33,114 nt of DNA from Oscillibacter sp. GTDB taxonomy: Bacteria; Bacillota; Clostridia; Oscillospirales; Oscillospiraceae. The position numbers and the translations under genes were made by a program. The notes below the pieces were generated by a model that did no database searches, was not told the DNA's origin, and saw only the letters and a list, made by a program, of their open reading frames with translations. Of the stretch, positions 16,480 through 24,272 are shown piece after piece; the stretch's first letter is position 1, and every line of letters starts with the position of its first letter. Where the stretch lies: the NCBI GenBank assembly GCA_022652815.1, contig JALCRR010000019.1:1-33114 (forward strand). The letters are read 5' to 3'.

Positions 16480-16600
16480 CAGCGCAATCCGACGCTGCCA
16501 GTCTCCATGAACGCCGTGCAGTCATAGCGTCCGGTAGGCAGATAGGTGAATAAAGCCTCTGCCCCATTCGGCCAAATGAAACGGAGTATGTAGAGCTGTT
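16480..16600 (-). pseudogene. Remnant of an acetoacetate-decarboxylase-like C-terminus
   Basis: On the minus strand, YLPTGRYDCTAFMETGSV closely matches the last residues of the fusion protein at 18837-21650 (YLLTGRYDRTAFMETGRV). The DNA is similar over about 60 bases (16490-16550 against 18834-18895), with roughly nine differences. The similarity fades upstream, and the stop codon of the intact gene is replaced by sense sequence. This is a fragment of a paralogue. Confidence 0.65.
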
Positions 16601-16755
16601 GGTAACGGATGACAGTCGCCCCCCTTCCTGTATACCATGAGAGGCTGACGACGGTCTGAGACTGGTACGCGATCAAGACGGTTGCGCCTTTTTGGCATTT
16701 TTAAAAAATTTGGTCGAATTTTTAAATTAATTGCAAATACAATTATAATAACTTA

Positions 16756-16786
16756 AAAATAACTCGAATAATTTTCGAGTTATTTT
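16756..16786. promoter_or_regulatory. Palindrome 1 upstream of the AlbA_2 regulator
   Basis: Perfect inverted repeat with 13-base arms, AAAATAACTCGAA (16756-16768) and its complement (16774-16786), around a 5-base centre. The core AACTCGAA is shared with palindrome 2. It is probably an operator. Confidence 0.6.
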
Positions 16787-16789
16787 ACA

Positions 16790-16826
16790 ATTAACTCGAA
16801 TTTTCGATTGAATAATTCGAGTTAAT
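16790..16826. promoter_or_regulatory. Palindrome 2 upstream of the AlbA_2 regulator
   Basis: Perfect 13-base arms, ATTAACTCGAATT (16790-16802) and AATTCGAGTTAAT (16814-16826), with an 11-base centre. It ends about 32 bases before the start codon, so a bound protein would overlap the promoter region. Together with palindrome 1 it suggests autoregulation. Confidence 0.6.
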
Positions 16827-16858
16827 GTGATAGGATTAGTCAAAGGCAGGTGATTGCA

Positions 16859-18301
16859 ATGCTAATTGAGGAACTGGAATCTCTTGTAAAAAAGGTACAG
16901 GCATTAAAAAGCGAATCCAATCAAATTGAACTGAAGGCTGCATGCCAGGGAGCACCCAAAATCTATGATACACTGTCAAGCTTTTCTAATCAGACCGGCG
17001 GAGGAATTATTTTATTTGGCATTGACGAGCAGAGTAATTACCAGTTGTGCGGGGTCTACGATGCCGCCGATCTGCAAAAGAAAGTGAGCGAGCAGTGCCT
17101 GCAGATGGATCCTCCTGTTCGAGCATTGTGTACTGCCACAAAGGTTGATGGAAAGGCCGTGGTCAGTGCCGAGATCCAGGAAATTGAAATGGCCAGAAGG
17201 CCTTGCTATTACAAGGGAAAAGGACCAAATCAAGGCTCTTACATCCGCGTTGGAGACGCGGACAGAAAAATGACGGAGTATGAGGTTTACAGTTACGAAG
17301 CCTATCGAAAAAAAATACAGGATGAACTTCGAATCGTAGATCGCGCTACCCAGGCTGATATTCAGACTCGGTATTTAGACGATTATCTGGTTCGCCTGTC
17401 GGTTGCAAAACCCAATTTGGCCGCTCTTCCCAAGGAGCGACAACTGCAGCTTCAGGGCTTTTGCGTTAACGGGGAGCCGACGCTGGCAGGCATCGAACTT
17501 TTTTCCGATTACCCGCAGAGCTTCTTTCCTCGACTTTGCATTACCGCAGTGGTCGTCCCCGGAACTGAGATGGGCGATACCGGAGACAATGGAGCCAGAT
17601 TTATCGACAATACAACGATTGAGGGAACCCTGCCTCAAATGCTGGCAGGGGCGATCTCCTTTGTGAGGCGGAACATGTCCGTCCAGACGATCATTGACCG
17701 CAACACCGGCGAGCGGAAAGACCGTACAGAATATCCTGTTATGGCGGTTCGCGAGATTTTGCTCAATGCGCTCATTCACAGAGATTACAGCATTCACACG
17801 GAAACGGCACCGATCACGGTAGTGATGTATCGCAATAGGATGGTCGTCGAAAATCCGGGTGGTCTGTATGGCCGCCTGACCATCGACACGCTGGGAACGG
17901 TATCCGCTGATACCCGGAACCCGTTTATTGCCGGCGCGATGGAAATCGAAAATGAGACAGAAAATCGTTTTTCCGGGATTCCGACCATCCGCAAGGAAAT
18001 GAAAGCGTACCATTTGCCGGAACCGGTGTTTGAAAATGAACGGGGAACATTCCGCGTAATCCTCTATAATTCGGCTTTGGACATAAAAGAGAAACCGACA
18101 CGCTCTCTCGAAGAAGCAATCCTGCACTTCTGCTGTCAGCCCCGTACACGGGAGGATCTTGCGCAGGAATTCAGCCACATTACAAAGACCTATCTAATGA
18201 CAGGCTATGTAAATCCGTTGGTGGAGCGTGGAATGCTGCTGCTGTCACTGCCAGATAAGCCACGGAGCCGGCACCAGCAATTTACAACGAGAACCCTGTA
18301 A
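16859..18301 (+). CDS. AlbA_2 (Schlafen-like) ATP-binding transcriptional regulator
   Basis: The protein has 480 residues. ATG 16859 is preferred because AGGCAGG lies 8 bases upstream; the in-frame GTG at 16850 is too close to it. The N-terminal ~130 residues form an AlbA_2/Schlafen AAA_4 domain, with E-x-K then SSFSNQTGGGIILFGIDE and GSYIRVGDADRKM. The central and C-terminal part has a GHKL-type ATPase fold: VREILLNALIHRDYS as N-box and VENPGGLYG as the glycine motif. A winged-helix-like segment follows near the end (REDLAQEFSHITKTYLMTGY). This is the COG2865 'predicted transcriptional regulator' layout. Two 13-bp-arm palindromes directly upstream fit self-control. Its regulon or defence role is unknown. 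Confidence 0.85.
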   Translation: MLIEELESLVKKVQALKSESNQIELKAACQGAPKIYDTLSSFSNQTGGGIILFGIDEQSNYQLCGVYDAADLQKKVSEQCLQMDPPVRALCTATKVDGKAVVSAEIQEIEMARRPCYYKGKGPNQGSYIRVGDADRKMTEYEVYSYEAYRKKIQDELRIVDRATQADIQTRYLDDYLVRLSVAKPNLAALPKERQLQLQGFCVNGEPTLAGIELFSDYPQSFFPRLCITAVVVPGTEMGDTGDNGARFIDNTTIEGTLPQMLAGAISFVRRNMSVQTIIDRNTGERKDRTEYPVMAVREILLNALIHRDYSIHTETAPITVVMYRNRMVVENPGGLYGRLTIDTLGTVSADTRNPFIAGAMEIENETENRFSGIPTIRKEMKAYHLPEPVFENERGTFRVILYNSALDIKEKPTRSLEEAILHFCCQPRTREDLAQEFSHITKTYLMTGYVNPLVERGMLLLSLPDKPRSRHQQFTTRTL

Positions 18302-18539
18302 TTATATATTTGTAGTGGCCACTCAGTTTGTAAAAGAATTCTGCGAGTAGACAGATTGCCTTCCTTTGACGAGTATGTTAAATAAAAAGACGTAAAGTGT
18401 GCGGCTTTCCGCGTTTGCTGCTGATGACGAGCACTTTTGCAAAGCAAAAGCTTTATACAAAAAATCCATGCTAAAATTCGCTTAGACTATACCAAAAACA
18501 ATTGCATTGTACCATTGATAATGAAATAATTTACGTGTC
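18302..18539. other. Spacer after the AlbA_2 regulator
   Basis: AT-rich sequence with scattered stops in all frames. No gene and no clear terminator were seen. Confidence 0.45.
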
Positions 18540-18624
18540 TTTGATCCACACGGCTGACGATATCCGCGTGCAGGACGAACTGAATGATCTGGTGGAGGCG
18601 TATTGGAATGATCGACGGGATTGA
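18540..18624 (+). pseudogene. C-terminal scrap of a gene paired with AbiEii
   Basis: About 28 codons (TADDIRVQDELNDLVEAYWN) end at TGA 18622-18624 and overlap the start of the AbiEii-like frame at 18608. The overlap and position fit an AbiEi-like antitoxin or another partner gene, but the fragment is too short to name. Nothing recognisable lies upstream of 18530. Confidence 0.4.
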
Positions 18625-18703
18625 CATTTTCCGGGAGCGGTTTGCCGAGTATACCGGTCAATATGCGCTGATCGGCGGTTCTGCCTGTGGCATTGTATTT
18701 TAA
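18608..18703 (+). pseudogene. AbiEii-type nucleotidyltransferase toxin, N-terminal remnant
   Basis: ATG 18608 opens 31 codons, MIDGIDIFRERFAEYTGQYA then LIGGSACGIVF, and stops at TAA 18701. An initial I-D-x-F-R-x-x-F-x-x-Y-x-x-Q-Y-x-L-I-G-G-(T/S)-A-C stretch is how AbiEii-type toxins begin, just before the catalytic aspartates. Those are missing. The following bases encode, in another frame, AIRLKTILLPEIETPKD, which belongs to some other broken gene. This fragment lies 5 kb from a C-terminal AbiEii remnant (13102-13542) with the opposite end missing. Confidence 0.7.
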
Positions 18704-18765
18704 ATGATGCAATCCGCCTGAAAACGATTCTGCTACCGGAAATCGAAACCCCAAAAGACACAAAG

Positions 18766-18798
18766 AAGGAGGGCTGCCACTGGCAGCCCTCCTTTTAC
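18766..18798. terminator. Strong bidirectional terminator
   Basis: AAGGAGGGCTGCC (18766-18778), loop ACT, GGCAGCCCTCCTT (18782-18794), then TT. The stem is perfect over 13 bp. It lies 39 bases past the stop of the minus-strand reductase gene and can serve both directions. Confidence 0.85.
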
Positions 18799-18836
18799 GC
18801 GCTTGGCGTTGCTATTTTCTAAGTCATCGGGTGCAA

Positions 18837-21650
18837 TCAGACTCTGCCGGTCTCCATGAACGCCGTGCGGTCATAGCGCCCGGTGAGCAGATACGGCACA
18901 ATGTCGTCTGCGTTCAGATGCTCCACCATGTTCAGTTTATGTACCAGCAGACTGTTGGTGGAATAGGCGCCGCCGACGATGGTGTTGATGGGCAGCTCCG
19001 CCCAAGGATCGTCCAGCGAGGACTTGAGCTTCACGTCCACCGTGCCCGGCTCCCAGGACTTGTAGTTATACTCGCACAGGTTTTGCAGCAGTGCGCCGTT
19101 CATGAAATGGCTGACGCCGTTTTCGTCCGGCTCGCGGTCAAAGTGGAAGTAGAAACCGCCGCCGAACACCTGCTTACCGGCTGCCGGCGCCTGATAGAGC
19201 GCATGGGTCAGGGGGCTGTTGTACTGCCCCAGCTCCATGTCGATGTCCACCAGCTGCGTGCCGCGGCGCACAACGCCTGCGGTCACGTGGCTGCCGTTGC
19301 GGCGCATGACAAACTCCGCGCCCAGCTTCTTGGGGATGGAGCCGTTATCGCGGCCGCACTGGACGGCCATCTCGGCACCGTTGCCGCCCAAAACCAGAGA
19401 AATGGGGTACAGTCCCAGCGTCTTGCCGTAGGTGCAGTAGACGCCCAAGATTGCCTCGTAATAGTCATCGGCGAAGGTCGGCTTGCGGATGTGGCAGACG
19501 GACAGCGTCACCACAGGCATGGAAAACGGCTTGAGGGGCGGCGGCAGAATCCGGGCAATGGCGGCGGGGTCGGTGAGGTACGCCATGTAGATGCCCTCCT
19601 GCTCGTCCATCAGGGACACCTTGCCGAAATTGGCCATCTGATCGGCGGGGGTATAGAACGTGGTGACCTTGGGCTGCGCCACAAACAAAGACCGTGCGGA
19701 CTCGTAGCCCGTGCGGGTTGCCGGAGCAATGGTACCGTCCTTGACGGCGCTGCCCACGGCGACAACGTGCAGGCCCTTGGCCTTGAGCGCCTCGGCAAGC
19801 GCCGTGTCGGGCTTATAGCCCAGAGACATGACCACCGCGTCCGTGGGAACGGTCACGGCAGACTTGTCTGCCTGATTTTCCAGAACCACGCTGTCGGCCT
19901 TGATCTCCTGCAGCGCATGACCCAGCAGGAACTTCGTGCCGTACTGGGCAAGTCTGCCGCAGATGTCAGCCACGTTGGTGTGGTTTGCCTTGGGAGCAAC
20001 CTTGTCCAGAAGATCCACCACGGTGACCTGCGCCTTGCGCGCCGCCAGATACTCGGCGGTTTCAATACCGGTGATACCTGCGCCGATCATGGTGACGTGC
20101 TTGCCGTCCAGATTAACCTTGCCGGTGAGCACCTGCTCCACCGTGTAGACGTTGGAACCCGTTGCGCCGGGGATTTTTGCGGGAATGACGGACTTGGAGC
20201 CGGTGCCCACGATGACCGCATCGGGCTTCATGTCCGCGATCATGTCGGCGGTGGCCTCCGTGTTCAGGCGAACCTCTACGCCCAGCTTTGCAAACGCGGT
20301 GCGGTAGTAGTCCATGACCCACTCCATGCGCTCTTTCAGCGGGGGCATTTTGGCCTGATTGACCGTGCCGCCCAGGGCGTTTCCTCGGTCAATCAGCGTG
20401 ACCTTACAGCCCCGCTCTGCCAGCGTCTTGGCAGCCATCATGCCGCTGGGACCGCCGCCGACGACCACCACGGAGTGATGCTGCGTGTCGCAGGGCAGAT
20501 CACCGTACTTCTTCTCCCGTGCCAGCCGTGGATTGAGCGCGCACTCGGCAGGCAGACCGGCGGCGTTGTATTCGTTGAGGCTTTCAAAGCAGCGCAGGCA
20601 GTTGATGCACTTGCAAAGCTCCGCTTCCCTGCCCTCCTGCACCTTTTTGCCCCACTGCTCGTCAGCGAGCCAGCTGCGGCCCATGGAGATGAAGTCCTCC
20701 ACGCCGTCGTCCAAAAACTTTTCCGCCACAGCAGGTTCCCGGATGACGGACACGCCGATGACGGGGATGCTCACATGATCCTTGACGGCCTTGATGAGGT
20801 CATGCCGCCAGCCCTGCGGGAACGACACCGGCTCGATGCAGGTCATGCCGGTTTCGTACAGACCCACGGACACGTCCAGAAAATCGATGCCGGTCTGCTC
20901 CAGCGCCATGGCGATTTTCACGCCGTCCTGAATGTGAATGTAATCCTCGGTGACGCCGGTTTTGTCCAGGAATTCCTCCACGGTCAGACGCACGCCAATG
21001 GGGAAATCTGCGCCGCATTTTGCGCGAATACCCGCGATGATCTCGGTGACGATGCGCAGCCGGTTTTCAAAGCTGCCGCCGTACTCGTCGGTGCGCTTGT
21101 TGGTATAGGGAGACAGGAACTGCTGGAGCAGATACCCGTGGGCAGCGTGGAGCTCCACGCCGTCGCAGCCGGCCTTCTGGACGCGAACTGCGCCGTCGAT
21201 GAACTGGCCGATCAGCTGCTTGACCTCTTCCGTGGTCAGCGCCCGGGTGGGCTGCTGGAGGTACTTGCAGGGAATGTCGGAGGCCGACACGGTGGGCGCT
21301 CCGCCCAAAAGTGCCGTGACGGTCTCGCGGCCGGGATGGTGCAGCTGAATGAAGATCTTGCTGCCGTGCTTGTGAACGGCTGCGGCAAGGCGGGAAAGCG
21401 GCTCGATGTGCCGATCCTGCGTCACGGAGAGCTGACGCATCAAGCCGGGGCCGTGAACGTCGTTGACGCGGGTGATTTCGGGAATGATGAGTCCGGCGCC
21501 GCCGATGGCGCGGGCTTCATAATAGGCAATCATATCCTCGGAGGGTGTGCCGTCCAGATTGGCAAGGCCGATGCCCATGGGAGACATGACCAGCCGGTTT
21601 TTCAAGGTCACCCTTCCGATTTTGCCTTCAGAAAACAGTTTTTCGTACAT
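18837..21650 (-). CDS. OYE-type enoate reductase fused to an acetoacetate-decarboxylase-like domain
   Basis: The protein has 937 residues, with GGAAGGAG before ATG. Residues 1-340 form an FMN TIM barrel of the 2,4-dienoyl-CoA reductase/BaiCD class (LKNRLVMSPMG, HAAHGYLLQQFLSP, NKRTDEYGGSFENR). Residues 346-370 hold the Fe-S cysteines C348, C351, C354 and C370. An FAD site (VVVVGGGPSG, about 393) and an NAD(P) site (MIGAGITG, about 520) follow, ending near 660. A normal family member stops there. Here about 275 more residues match acetoacetate decarboxylase (ILPPPLKP, YYEAILGVYC, GRDNGSIPKKLG). The Schiff-base lysine pair is kept at K774/K775. Reduction of an activated C=C followed by beta-keto-acid decarboxylation or binding is a reasonable guess. 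The gene is co-transcribed with the SDR 27 bases upstream; the substrate is unknown. Confidence 0.85.
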   Translation of the reverse strand: MYEKLFSEGKIGRVTLKNRLVMSPMGIGLANLDGTPSEDMIAYYEARAIGGAGLIIPEITRVNDVHGPGLMRQLSVTQDRHIEPLSRLAAAVHKHGSKIFIQLHHPGRETVTALLGGAPTVSASDIPCKYLQQPTRALTTEEVKQLIGQFIDGAVRVQKAGCDGVELHAAHGYLLQQFLSPYTNKRTDEYGGSFENRLRIVTEIIAGIRAKCGADFPIGVRLTVEEFLDKTGVTEDYIHIQDGVKIAMALEQTGIDFLDVSVGLYETGMTCIEPVSFPQGWRHDLIKAVKDHVSIPVIGVSVIREPAVAEKFLDDGVEDFISMGRSWLADEQWGKKVQEGREAELCKCINCLRCFESLNEYNAAGLPAECALNPRLAREKKYGDLPCDTQHHSVVVVGGGPSGMMAAKTLAERGCKVTLIDRGNALGGTVNQAKMPPLKERMEWVMDYYRTAFAKLGVEVRLNTEATADMIADMKPDAVIVGTGSKSVIPAKIPGATGSNVYTVEQVLTGKVNLDGKHVTMIGAGITGIETAEYLAARKAQVTVVDLLDKVAPKANHTNVADICGRLAQYGTKFLLGHALQEIKADSVVLENQADKSAVTVPTDAVVMSLGYKPDTALAEALKAKGLHVVAVGSAVKDGTIAPATRTGYESARSLFVAQPKVTTFYTPADQMANFGKVSLMDEQEGIYMAYLTDPAAIARILPPPLKPFSMPVVTLSVCHIRKPTFADDYYEAILGVYCTYGKTLGLYPISLVLGGNGAEMAVQCGRDNGSIPKKLGAEFVMRRNGSHVTAGVVRRGTQLVDIDMELGQYNSPLTHALYQAPAAGKQVFGGGFYFHFDREPDENGVSHFMNGALLQNLCEYNYKSWEPGTVDVKLKSSLDDPWAELPINTIVGGAYSTNSLLVHKLNMVEHLNADDIVPYLLTGRYDRTAFMETGRV

Positions 21651-21677
21651 GAGATTGCTCCTTCCTTGTATCTGCTT

Positions 21678-22433
21678 TTAGAAAATGGTGTAGCCGCCGT
21701 CAACACCCAGCGCTGCGCCGTGGATGAAGCTGGATTCGTCGCTGACGAGGAATGCAATGGCCTGCGCCACTTCCTCCGGCTGGCCGGGACGTCCCGACGG
21801 GCTCATCTTGATTTTCAGATTCACGGGATGCTGCGGAATGGCCAGAACCCGCGCGATCATCTGAGTGTCAATGGGGCCGGGCAGCACGGCGTTGATGCGG
21901 ATGCCGTTGTGGCCGTGGTCCAAAGACACCTGACGGGTCAGACCAAGCACACCGTGCTTGGCGGTGGTGTAGGCGATGCCGCCACGTCCGGCAGCGGTGG
22001 AGGCCATGGAAGCCACGTTGACGATCTTGCCGCCACCGTCCTTTTCCATGATGGGGATCACCCGCTTGAGCACCTGGAACGGAGCGGTCAAATTGGTTGC
22101 CAGAACCTTGTCCCACTCCTCGTCCGTGATCTGGTCGATGTTGGCGAGGCTGCCGCCGATGCCGGCGTTGTTCACCAGAATGTCAATCTTGCCGTAGTGA
22201 TCGATGGTTGCAGCGACCAGCGCATCCAGATCAGCGGCAGACGTAACGTCCGTTTTCTGGAAGAACGCCTCGCCGCCGGCGGCCTTGATGGCCTCAACAA
22301 CGGCGTTGCCGGCCTCTTCTTTTCTGCCGACGATGACGACCTTGGCGCCCTCAGATGCCAGCAGCATGGCGGTAGCCTTGCCAATTCCCTCGGTGGAACC
22401 CGTAACGATTGCAGTCTGATCTTGGAATCTCAT
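21678..22433 (-). CDS. Short-chain dehydrogenase/reductase (SDR)
   Basis: The protein has 251 residues, the usual size of classical SDRs. The cofactor motif TGSTEGIG is at 11-18 and NNAG at 88-91. The catalytic tetrad is N114, S142, Y155 and K159 (Y-T-T-A-K), and the end has VDGGYTIF. It resembles FabG and hydroxysteroid dehydrogenases of the BaiA type, and substrate cannot be told from sequence. An R37 after the second strand and no acidic residue there suggest NADP(H) preference (inference). GGAGGA precedes ATG. It is the first gene of a two-gene operon with the enoate-reductase fusion. A joint role, interconverting alcohol and ketone before or after enone reduction, is plausible. Confidence 0.9.
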   Translation of the reverse strand: MRFQDQTAIVTGSTEGIGKATAMLLASEGAKVVIVGRKEEAGNAVVEAIKAAGGEAFFQKTDVTSAADLDALVAATIDHYGKIDILVNNAGIGGSLANIDQITDEEWDKVLATNLTAPFQVLKRVIPIMEKDGGGKIVNVASMASTAAGRGGIAYTTAKHGVLGLTRQVSLDHGHNGIRINAVLPGPIDTQMIARVLAIPQHPVNLKIKMSPSGRPGQPEEVAQAIAFLVSDESSFIHGAALGVDGGYTIF

Positions 22434-22477
22434 AAGAAAATCTCCTCCATTTCAAATTTTGGTTTCCTGATGAGCTC

Positions 22478-22500
22478 ATTATAAGCAGCGCAATGTGCGA
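22478..22500 (-). promoter_or_regulatory. Promoter -10 and palindrome for the SDR/reductase operon
   Basis: The minus strand has TATAAT (22478-22483) with no strong -35, which suggests an activator is needed. Just upstream lies GCGCA-ATG-TGCGA (22488-22500), a 5-3-5 near-palindrome like the perfect one in the divergent promoter. Confidence 0.5.
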
Positions 22501-22530
22501 AAAGAAACGGTTCCGGTGCCCGAAAGATTG

Positions 22531-22559
22531 TTGACGGTTTGTGCATGATGCACTATAAT
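22531..22559 (+). promoter_or_regulatory. Consensus promoter of the PucR-type regulator with operator
   Basis: TTGACG (22531-22536), exactly 17 bases, TATAAT (22554-22559). The spacer contains the perfect palindrome GTGCAT-G-ATGCAC (22541-22553), abutting the -10. It likely mediates autorepression. This promoter also rules out the upstream TTG at 22539 as the start codon. Confidence 0.75.
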
Positions 22560-22577
22560 AGTGGCGAGGTGAACGAA

Positions 22578-24092
22578 ATGCTTTTCACAACATTGCTAAA
22601 TCGGATTTCCTCGGGAAATTCCGCCAAAATCGTTCATGCAAACGACTTTTTTGACATAAACGACGTAGCCTTGATCGATGGAACACAGACGGAATACACA
22701 AATGAAACTCTTTATTTTGGAGATTTTGCACAACTCACAGGCGGACGTCTGCCGCCCCAGTGCATCTTGATTCGGACGCCGGAAACGCAGGCGCTGGGGG
22801 CGGTTTCCTCCTCCCTTGCGCTGGCGGACAGCGGCGATTTGTTCCTGCTGTTCAATGCGGCCAAGACCGCCGTGGACAGCTCCCAGGGGCAGGGACTTTA
22901 CGGGGAACTGATGGACTGCGCCGCCAGAAGCCGCAGCTTAGAGCAGGTGGCGAATCTGGCGGCGGCACGGCTGGGCAATTCCGTGGTGCTGCTGGATACG
23001 GACTTCAAGGTGCTGACCCACTCCACCGTCTACCCCATCGAGGACCCGCTGTGGGCGGAAAATATTCGGCTGGGCTACTGCACCTACGAATTTGTCAATG
23101 CGGTCCGGCAGCTGGACGAGGTGAAAAACGCGGCCATGACCTCCGACCCCGTGGTGGTCACCTGCTATGCCTCCCCCCTGCGCAAGCTCTCCAGCAAGAT
23201 TTTCATTAACGGGAAGCTGACGGGCATCGTGCTGATGCTGGAAAAGGAAACGCCCATCTCCTCGGCTCATATGCAGCTGCTGCCGGTGATCAGCGCGGCT
23301 GCGGGAGATTCCATCGCCCGCTATGCGCCCTATCTGATTCCCGGCAACACGGCCTACGATAAGCTGCTCTATGACCTTTTGATCGGCGCCTCGCCGGAGG
23401 AGATCGCCCCCCGCATTGCCACACTGAAGTTCTCTCCCCACCTGTGCGCGCTGTGCATCCGACAGACCCGCTATCTCGGGCAGCGGCACCTAAAGGAGGA
23501 CACCGCCACGGAGCTGGTACGCCGTCTGCCCCAGACGCGCTTTACCTTTCACGAAGGCGGCATCGCGGCGCTGGTTCCTCTGGGCGATGCACCCGATTTG
23601 CAGGACGAGCAGCGCGCGGCGCTGGAAGCGTTCGCGCAGGACGAGCATCTGCGCATCGGTGTTTCCAACGTGTTCTTCCGCCCGGAGAACTTCGCCAAGC
23701 GCTACGCACAGGCCCGGCGGGCCTTAGAGCTGTCGGCGCGGCTCAATCCTGGCGAGAGTGTGTGCCGCTACGCCGACTGCCTGTTCTACGACCTACTGGA
23801 TAAAACCGGAGAGGGCGAGTCGTTGGGACTTTACTGCCACCCTGCCCTGTCCCTTCTCAGCCGCTATGACCACGAAAACGGCGGTGACCTCTATCATACG
23901 CTGGAGGCCTATCTGGAGTGCGATTGCAGCGTCAAAAAGACGGCGGAAAAGCTGTACATCCACCGCAACTCCCTCAATTACCGGCTGGAGCGGATTCAGG
24001 AGCTGACCCGGATTCAGTTGGACAGCAGTCACACCCGGTTTTTGCTGAGTATGTCATACATGATCGATCACTTCATCGGCCACGATCTTTAA
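22578..24092 (+). CDS. PucR/CdaR-family transcriptional regulator
   Basis: The protein has 504 residues. ATG 22578 has GAGGTGA 5-11 bases upstream; the longer frame from TTG 22539 would start inside the promoter. The C-terminus (about 445-500) is the PucR-type helix-turn-helix (HTH_30): YLECDCSVKKTAEKLYIHRN, then SLNYRLERIQ. The middle (about 270-430) is the GGDEF-like CdaR linker region, with RIGVSNVFFRPENFAKRYAQ. The N-terminal half is a probable ligand-sensing domain. Regulators of this class usually control a neighbouring catabolic operon in response to its substrate. Divergent placement over a shared ~140-bp control region points to the SDR/enoate-reductase operon as target. Confidence 0.85.
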   Translation: MLFTTLLNRISSGNSAKIVHANDFFDINDVALIDGTQTEYTNETLYFGDFAQLTGGRLPPQCILIRTPETQALGAVSSSLALADSGDLFLLFNAAKTAVDSSQGQGLYGELMDCAARSRSLEQVANLAAARLGNSVVLLDTDFKVLTHSTVYPIEDPLWAENIRLGYCTYEFVNAVRQLDEVKNAAMTSDPVVVTCYASPLRKLSSKIFINGKLTGIVLMLEKETPISSAHMQLLPVISAAAGDSIARYAPYLIPGNTAYDKLLYDLLIGASPEEIAPRIATLKFSPHLCALCIRQTRYLGQRHLKEDTATELVRRLPQTRFTFHEGGIAALVPLGDAPDLQDEQRAALEAFAQDEHLRIGVSNVFFRPENFAKRYAQARRALELSARLNPGESVCRYADCLFYDLLDKTGEGESLGLYCHPALSLLSRYDHENGGDLYHTLEAYLECDCSVKKTAEKLYIHRNSLNYRLERIQELTRIQLDSSHTRFLLSMSYMIDHFIGHDL

Positions 24093-24141
24093 GGAATCGA
24101 GCGCCGCCCTGCAAGTGAGGCTGAAAAATCAGCGAAACGGC

Positions 24142-24181
24142 AAAAAAGGGCCCGGATTCTCTTTTGAGAATCCGGGCCCTT
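24142..24181 (-). terminator. Terminator for the minus-strand SLH operon (bidirectional stem)
   Basis: Perfect 16-bp stem AAGGGCCCGGATTCTC (24146-24161), loop TTTT, complement 24166-24181. Six A at 24142-24147 give the minus strand a T-run. It also lies 53 bases after the PucR gene stop and may end that transcript too. Confidence 0.9.
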
Positions 24182-24272
24182 GCTGCGCACGGCACCCAAA
24201 GAAGGGATGGAATGTGGGAAGTCGGTCTTGCAAAACCCTGTGTGGTGCGTGGAATGCATCGGGTGTGCTTTT

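Noticed and set aside
18831-22484. A 1217-codon open frame on the + strand across the reductase and SDR genes
   Set aside because: It is exactly antisense to two genes with clear catalytic motifs and reflects their GC-rich codon use; it has no ribosome-binding site and no recognisable domain.
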